From positions 1 to 9,946 of the forward strand of contig JBDHRX010000109.1 in assembly GCA_039807785.1 (NCBI GenBank): a DNA stretch of 9,946 nucleotides. Direction: 5' to 3'. The notes beneath the pieces were generated by a model. It was not told the DNA's origin, did no database searches, and worked only from the letters and a program-made list of their open reading frames with translations. Below are positions 6,012-9,946 of this stretch, in pieces (the stretch's first letter is position 1; each line of letters begins with the position of its first letter). Source of the DNA: Zeimonas sp039807785 (GTDB taxonomy: Bacteria; Pseudomonadota; Gammaproteobacteria; Burkholderiales; Burkholderiaceae_E). The position numbers were made by a program, and so were the translations under genes.

Positions 6012-7178
6012 TCAGGTCGCCGGCTCGAGCCGGAGCAGCTCGCCGTCGGATTCGTCGGTGAGAAGATACATCAGGCCGTCCGGGCCCTGGCGCACGTCGC
6101 GCACGCGCCGGCCGAGATCGGCGAGCAGGCGCTCCTCGCGGACGACGCGTTCGCCGTCGAGCTCGAGCCGCGCCAGCAGCCCGAACTTCAGCGAGCCGAC
6201 GAACAGGCTGCCGCGCCAGCCGGGGTAGCGGTCCGCGGTGCAGAAGGCCATGCCGGACGGGGCGATCGACGGCGTCCATTGCCACAGCGGCGGCGTCACG
6301 TCCGCGCGCTCGGTGCTCACGCCGATGCGCGCGCCGGTCCCGTACTCGCGCCCGTGGGTCACGACCGGCCAGCCGTAGTTGGCGCCGGCGTGCTCGAGGT
6401 TGACCTCGTCGCCGCCCTGCGGGCCGTGCTCGTGCGTCCAGAGCCGGCCGGAGACCGGGTGCAGCGCGGCGCCCTGCACGTTGCGGTGGCCGTACGAGTG
6501 GATCTCGGGCAGCGCCCCGGAGCGGCCGACGAAGGGGTTGTCGGGCGGGATGCCGCCGTCGGCGCGGATCCGCACGATCTTGCCCAGGTGGTTGTCGAGC
6601 GTCTGCGCCCGGTCGCGTTCGGTGAAGCGGTCGCCGAGCGTGACGAACAGGGTGCCGTCGCGCGCGAACACGAGCCGCGACCCGAAATGGTTGCCGCCGC
6701 GGGCCGCGGGGCGCTGCGAGAAGATCGGGCGCGCGTCGCGCAGCGCGGGGGCGGCGCCGTCGACCAGCTCGGCGCGCGCGACGGCGCTGCGCGCGCCGTC
6801 GGCGGTGGCTTCGGCGTACGAGAGGAACACCGAGCGGTCGCGCGCGAAGTCCGGCCCCGGGACGACGTCGAGCAGGCCTCCCTGGCCGCGCGCGAACACC
6901 GGCGGCACGCCGGGCAGGGGCGCGGAGACGCGTCCGTCGGGCTGCACCAGGCGCAGGCGGCCCGGGCGCTCGGTCACCAGCATCCGGCCGTCCGGCAGGA
7001 AGGCGAGCGACCACGGATGGGCGAGGCCGCGCGCGAGCGTGGCCACGCGCACCCGGGGCGCCTGCGCCGCCGCGCCGGAGGCGGCGAGCGCGGCTCCGGG
7101 CGCCAGGGACAGCCGCCGCAGCCAGGCGCGGCGGGCATGATCGATGCGGGGTTCGCGGGACGGGGCGGATGCGCGCAT
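6012..7178 (-). CDS. Exported PQQ-type aldose / sorbosone dehydrogenase (GSDH family)
   Basis: The 388-residue protein fits the soluble glucose/sorbosone dehydrogenase beta-propeller family (YliI/Asd-like), which oxidises aldoses with PQQ in the periplasm. The N-terminus has a twin-arginine motif ('ARRAWLRRLSL', 15-25), a hydrophobic stretch and an AQA cleavage site near residue 40, so Tat export is likely. Family segments: 'GLAHPWSLAFLPDGRMLVTER' split over 51-71, 'GGNHFGSRL' (161-169, with the expected active-site His164), 'LGKIVRI' (198-204), 'YGHRNVQG' (229-236), 'HEHGPQGGDEVN' (249-260) and 'WTPSIAPSGM' (301-310). The ATG at 7178 is chosen because GAGGAGG (7189-7183) lies 4 nt before it and the Tat signal begins shortly after; more upstream starts would run into the crotonase gene. 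The sugar substrate is unknown. Confidence 0.92.
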   Translation of the reverse strand: MRASAPSREPRIDHARRAWLRRLSLAPGAALAASGAAAQAPRVRVATLARGLAHPWSLAFLPDGRMLVTERPGRLRLVQPDGRVSAPLPGVPPVFARGQGGLLDVVPGPDFARDRSVFLSYAEATADGARSAVARAELVDGAAPALRDARPIFSQRPAARGGNHFGSRLVFARDGTLFVTLGDRFTERDRAQTLDNHLGKIVRIRADGGIPPDNPFVGRSGALPEIHSYGHRNVQGAALHPVSGRLWTHEHGPQGGDEVNLEHAGANYGWPVVTHGREYGTGARIGVSTERADVTPPLWQWTPSIAPSGMAFCTADRYPGWRGSLFVGSLKFGLLARLELDGERVVREERLLADLGRRVRDVRQGPDGLMYLLTDESDGELLRLEPAT

Positions 7179-7182
7179 GGGG

Positions 7183-7189
7183 CCTCCTC
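7183..7189 (-). promoter_or_regulatory. Strong Shine-Dalgarno of the sugar dehydrogenase gene
   Basis: Read on the minus strand this is GAGGAGG, 4 nt before the ATG at 7178 and within the 13-bp gap after the crotonase stop. It is the best ribosome binding site of the minus-strand gene cluster and decides the dehydrogenase start. Confidence 0.75.
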
Positions 7190-7191
7190 GG

Positions 7192-8001
7192 TCAGGTCGT
7201 CCGGCGTCGTGCCGCGAGCAGATCGGCGATCCGGGTGCGCAGCGTGTCGGAGGCGAGGCTGTCCCGGTACGCATCGCGCATCGACGCCAGGACGGCCTGG
7301 CCCCCGGGTCCGTCGAGGCCGGCCTGCGCCAGCGCGAGCAGGTGGCGCTTCATCTCCGTGACCGGGTCGGCAGCGGTCTCCAGGATCCGGTCGAGATAGG
7401 CGTCGACGCGCGCCCCGAGCACCTCGCGCGGCACGCGCTCGGTGAGGAACCCGATGCGCAGCATCTCGTCGGCATCGATGCGCATGGCGGTCAGCAGCAG
7501 CTTGCTCGCGGCCGGCAGCCCGAGCCGGGCCAGGTAGCGGCGCAGGCCGCCCGGGTAGTAGTGCAATCCGAACCTGGCCGCCGGCATGAGCATGCCGATG
7601 TCCGGCGGCCCGAGGCGGATGTCGCAGCACAGCGCGAGATCGGTCGCGCCGCCGTAGACGCTGCCGTTGAGCGCGGCGATGGTGACGAAGGGCAGCCGCT
7701 CGAGCGCATCGAGCATGCGTTCGAAGCGCGCGTCGAGCTCGTCGGCGATCGCATCGAGGGTGTAGCCGGAGCTGAAGCTGCGCTCGCCGCTGCCGGTCAG
7801 CACCAGCGCGCGCACTCCGCGGTCGCCGGCGAGCCGCTCGAACAGCGCGAGCAGGGCGTCGACGTCGGCGGGATCGAGCCGGTTGTGCTCGGCCGGGCGA
7901 TCCAGGGTCAGGCGCAGCAGGTCGCCGGCGCGTTGCAGCCGCGGCGCGCCGGCGTGCGCCGCGAGCGGCTCGGCCGCCACGCCGGCGAAACGCTCACTCA
8001 C
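7192..8001 (-). CDS. Enoyl-CoA hydratase/isomerase (crotonase) family protein with altered catalytic residues
   Basis: The 269-residue protein has the crotonase fold: 'LLRLTLDRPAEHNRLDP' (28-44), the first oxyanion-hole region 'RSFSSGYTLDAI' (74-85) and the second, 'LNGSVYGGATDLALCCDIRL' (111-130). In classical enoyl-CoA hydratases two glutamates do the hydration: one in 'GGxEL' and one in 'QPEI'. Here they align with Asp121 ('GGATDLAL') and Ala141 ('MPAARFGL'), so ordinary hydratase chemistry is doubtful; an isomerase, hydrolase or other CoA-ester reaction is possible. The GTG at 8001 is chosen because it overlaps the cupin stop by 8 bp and removes a low-complexity N-terminal extension; an ATG at 8073 in the same frame lies within the cupin gene and is less likely. 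It is the third gene of the RuBisCO-like protein operon. Confidence 0.88.
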   Translation of the reverse strand: MSERFAGVAAEPLAAHAGAPRLQRAGDLLRLTLDRPAEHNRLDPADVDALLALFERLAGDRGVRALVLTGSGERSFSSGYTLDAIADELDARFERMLDALERLPFVTIAALNGSVYGGATDLALCCDIRLGPPDIGMLMPAARFGLHYYPGGLRRYLARLGLPAASKLLLTAMRIDADEMLRIGFLTERVPREVLGARVDAYLDRILETAADPVTEMKRHLLALAQAGLDGPGGQAVLASMRDAYRDSLASDTLRTRIADLLAARRRTT

Positions 8002-8461
8002 CGCCGGCGCCGGTCGCGGCGATGAACGCCGCGATTTCGGGCGAGCGTCGCAGCTCGGCGAGCTGCGCGGCATCGGGCAACTGCGGCCGGTCCCGTTCCT
8101 TGTCGACCAGGCACAGGAACCCGAGCGGCACCCCGGTGTCGGCGCGGAACTGGTGCCACGCCAGCGGCGGGATCGAGACCAGGTCGCGTTCGGCGACCTC
8201 GTGCACGTGGTCGCCGACCAGGCAGCGGCCGCGGCCGCGCAGGATCATCACCGCATGGGCGTGCCGATGGCGCTCGAGCGTCGAATAGCCGCCCGGGGCG
8301 ATCTCGAAATAGCGCCACTCGCAGTCGAGCCCCGCTTCGTGGAACAACACCTGGCGCGTGATGGCGCGGAACGGCGCGCTGCCCGCCTCCTTGTAGCGCA
8401 TCGTCTCGGTGTGCTCCCAGCGGTAGCCGGGCAGCGCCTTGCGGATCGGGGCGTCGGTCAT
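7994..8461 (-). CDS. Single-domain cupin, candidate methylthioxylulose-5-phosphate methylsulfurylase
   Basis: The 155-residue protein has one cupin barrel. Motif 1 is 'PGGYSTLERHRHAHAVMILRGRG' split over 56-78, with metal ligands expected among His65, His67, His69 and Glu63. Motif 2 is 'IPPLAWHQF' (97-105), with His103. Two cysteines (80 and 117) lie in or near the barrel. In Rhodospirillum rubrum a Mn-dependent cupin next to the RuBisCO-like protein converts 1-methylthioxylulose-5-phosphate to 1-deoxyxylulose-5-phosphate with release of the methylthio group. The same pairing here, with ATGA overlap of the two genes, suggests the same role. That assignment is inference from context and general resemblance; the cupin fold itself is certain. 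The ATG at 8461 sits within the RLP stop. Confidence 0.85.
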   Translation of the reverse strand: MTDAPIRKALPGYRWEHTETMRYKEAGSAPFRAITRQVLFHEAGLDCEWRYFEIAPGGYSTLERHRHAHAVMILRGRGRCLVGDHVHEVAERDLVSIPPLAWHQFRADTGVPLGFLCLVDKERDRPQLPDAAQLAELRRSPEIAAFIAATGAGGE

Positions 8462-9612
8462 GACTGGGGCTCGCGGGAGGCGAAGGCGCGCGCGACGCGC
8501 GCGGCGAACGCCGCCGCGCGTTCCGGCATCGCGTCGCCGGCGGCCAGCAGGTCGCCGCCGACCAGCAGCATGGTATCCGGGCCGTAGTCGTCGAGCATTT
8601 CGCCGACGCGCTCGACGCTCATCCCGCCGGCCGGCACCGGCAGCGCCGGCGCGTGCGCGCCCAGCGGCGCGCGCGCCCGCTCGGCGATCGCGAGGCAGTC
8701 GGCGCGCGGCGTGCCGAAGCGCCCGCCCCAGTTCGGAAAGATCGTCGCATCGGCGCCGAACAGGCGGAACAGCCGGCCGAGCAGCAGCGGCGCGGCGATG
8801 CGCGCATGGCCCGCGAGCGCCGGGTGCGCGAGCAGCGGCACGCCGGCCTCGGCGCGCAGCATCTCGGCGAACACCGGCACCCCCAGCAGCATCGGGCAGG
8901 CGAGCGCCGCGCCCACGCCTTCGTCCCGCAGGATGCGAAGCTGCGCCTCCAGGCGCCGCGGGCCGCCGGACAGGTTGGGCGCGTAGACCGAGCGGTGCCC
9001 GGCGAGCGGGCCGTCCGAGCCGGCCTTCTCGCGGTTGGCGCGCGCGACGGCGGCCTGCACCTGCGGCACGCGGCGGGCGAACGGCGCGGCGGGCTGGTCG
9101 GCGATGCCGTGGTCGTCCTTGATCACGTCGATGCCGGCGCGCGCGAACGCGTAGGCGAGCGCGGCCAGCGCGTCCGGCGCGAGGCCCTGCGGCTTGAGCG
9201 CGGTGCAGCTGAGCGGGCGCGCGCTGCCGGCCGCGCCGACGGCGGCGCGCCAGCCCTCGAGGCCGAAGCGCGGTCCGGGCAGGGCGGCGAGCAGCGTGTC
9301 CGGCAAGCGCAGGTCGACCAGCTCGACGTCGGGCTGCAGCGAGCAGTTGCCGAACAGCATGTTCAGCAACTGGCCGGGCTCGGCGCCGGTCGTCTCCTCG
9401 GCGAGCGCGAGCTCGACGTCGAACCGGTCCGGTGCGTCCGGCGCGGGCGCGATCGAGCGCACCTGCCCGACGACCTCGCGGCGCACGCGGGCATCGCGGA
9501 CCGCCTCGGGCGGCATCTCGATCGACTGCTCGATCGCCAGCGCCTGCGCGCGCGCCCGGATCGAGGATTCGGGGCCGCGGATGCGGTAGCGGACCGACAG
9601 GCGCGTGGACAT
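8458..9612 (-). CDS. RuBisCO-like protein (form IV), candidate 5-methylthioribulose-1-phosphate isomerase
   Basis: The 384-residue protein is a RuBisCO large-subunit homologue, shorter than true RuBisCO (about 460-480). Matches to active-site segments: 'TALKPQGL' (137-144), where Lys140 corresponds to Lys175; 'GIDVIKDDHG' (160-169), where Lys165 and Asp167 correspond to the carbamylated Lys201 and Asp203 but the metal-binding Glu204 is His168; 'LLAHPALAGH' (260-269) around His294; 'PAGGMS' (327-332) and 'LLVGGDLL' (349-356) for the phosphate-binding glycines. The loop-6 lysine (Lys334) has no visible counterpart in 'FPNWGGRFGT' (292-301). It therefore should not fix CO2. Form IV proteins act on related enols, such as methylthioribulose-1-phosphate in the MTA-isoprenoid shunt. 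It heads a five-gene operon and overlaps the cupin (ATGA). No strong promoter or Shine-Dalgarno is visible upstream. Confidence 0.93.
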   Translation of the reverse strand: MSTRLSVRYRIRGPESSIRARAQALAIEQSIEMPPEAVRDARVRREVVGQVRSIAPAPDAPDRFDVELALAEETTGAEPGQLLNMLFGNCSLQPDVELVDLRLPDTLLAALPGPRFGLEGWRAAVGAAGSARPLSCTALKPQGLAPDALAALAYAFARAGIDVIKDDHGIADQPAAPFARRVPQVQAAVARANREKAGSDGPLAGHRSVYAPNLSGGPRRLEAQLRILRDEGVGAALACPMLLGVPVFAEMLRAEAGVPLLAHPALAGHARIAAPLLLGRLFRLFGADATIFPNWGGRFGTPRADCLAIAERARAPLGAHAPALPVPAGGMSVERVGEMLDDYGPDTMLLVGGDLLAAGDAMPERAAAFAARVARAFASREPQS

Positions 9613-9694
9613 GCGCCAAGGATAGCGCGCGTGCCGGTGGACCTAGGACATCGGTCGAATTGTGGCCGGCGCGGGGCGCCGATAGCTTGGCGCC

Positions 9695-9946
9695 ATGACA
9701 GGACCACCGATCACGGCACGATCCATCCATCGCTGCGCGGGGCTCGTCGGGCGCCTCGGGCTCGTGGCCTGCTGCCTGGGCGCTCTCCCGGTTGCCGCGC
9801 AGCAGTGCGCGCCGGCCGGCGGTGCGCCCGGCGCGTCACCGGCCGGCATTCCGCCGGGCGGGGCGATCGGTCCCGGCGTCGGCGGCACCGGCGTGGACGC
9901 CTTCGTCGCGGCGCTGGCCGGCGAGGCGCCGGCCACGCCGCCGCCG
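9695..9946 (+). CDS. Probably secreted Pro/Gly/Ala-rich protein, 3' partial
   Basis: An ATG at 9695 opens a frame that runs without stop to the right edge (84 codons). It encodes a signal peptide-like start: basic residues within the first 20, then a hydrophobic core 'LGLVACCLGALPVAA' at about 21-35, with possible cleavage after 'PVAA' or shortly after. The rest visible is rich in Pro, Gly and Ala with the segment 'GVDAFVAALAGEAP'. There is no clear lipobox. I do not recognise the family. It is divergent from the RuBisCO-like protein gene, with an 82-bp gap between the two starts that shows only weak promoter-like sequence (TTGTGG at 9660-9665 and TAGCTT at 9683-9688). The opposite strand is also open here, but its product is low-complexity without a signal. 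Confidence 0.55.
   Translation, partial: MTGPPITARSIHRCAGLVGRLGLVACCLGALPVAAQQCAPAGGAPGASPAGIPPGGAIGPGVGGTGVDAFVAALAGEAPATPPP

Noticed and set aside
6279..7361. Plus-strand open frame opposite the sugar dehydrogenase
   Set aside because: Arg/Ala/Val-rich mirror of the real gene; it crosses two genes of the minus-strand operon and has no recognisable motif.
8002..8073. Longer N-terminus of the crotonase from ATG 8073
   Set aside because: The added 24 residues are Ser/Arg/Pro-rich and lie wholly within the cupin gene; GTG 8001 overlapping the cupin stop is a better fit.
8458..9612. True carbon-fixing RuBisCO
   Set aside because: The protein is too short, has His in place of the metal-ligand Glu, lacks the loop-6 lysine, and no small subunit or phosphoribulokinase is nearby.
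9643..9936. Minus-strand open frame opposite the terminal secreted protein
   Set aside because: Low-complexity Pro/Ala/Gly product without signal peptide or ribosome binding site; the plus-strand frame has a credible signal peptide.

Overview
The window is very GC-rich (roughly 70% by eye) and looks chromosomal. The best guess for the host is a betaproteobacterium, probably Burkholderiales or a relative. The basis is the close resemblance of MetX and MetW to the Burkholderia-type metXW pair, the fused-type SpmAB protein and the TPP-controlled CytX transporter. There is no IS element, phage gene, CRISPR array, tRNA or rRNA, and coding density is high.

Left part, plus strand (1-3246). The window opens inside a gene for a membrane protein with an SpmB-type nucleoside-recognition ('gate') domain. 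A TPP (THI-box) riboswitch follows, placed directly in front of cytX, a predicted hydroxymethylpyrimidine (thiamin precursor) transporter. The 3' end of cytX, including its stop codon, is one arm of a perfect 30-bp inverted repeat with an 8-nt loop. A luciferase-like flavin-dependent oxidoreductase gene starts 30 bp after that hairpin. A small two-helix membrane protein of unknown function lies convergent to it on the minus strand (3299-3586).

Middle, plus strand (3681-5722). A promoter with a perfect TTGACA box drives a leader that carries a SAM-II (SAM-alpha type) riboswitch and a likely intrinsic terminator, followed by metX and metW with an ATGA overlap. This is the homoserine O-acylation step of methionine synthesis together with its methyltransferase-like partner, apparently under SAM feedback.

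Right part, minus strand (9612 down to 5704). Five tightly packed genes form an apparent operon: a RuBisCO-like protein (form IV), a cupin (ATGA overlap), a crotonase-fold protein (8-bp overlap), a Tat-exported PQQ-type aldose/sorbosone dehydrogenase (13-bp gap) and a small GNAT-like acetyltransferase (17-bp gap). The last gene overlaps the end of metW tail to tail. The RuBisCO-like protein plus cupin pair recalls the methylthioadenosine-to-isoprenoid shunt of Rhodospirillum rubrum, in which an RLP isomerises 5-methylthioribulose-1-phosphate and a cupin then releases methanethiol to give 1-deoxyxylulose-5-phosphate. If that is right, the window pairs SAM-sensing control of methionine synthesis with salvage of the SAM by-product MTA. 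The window ends in the start of a probably secreted Pro/Gly/Ala-rich protein on the plus strand.
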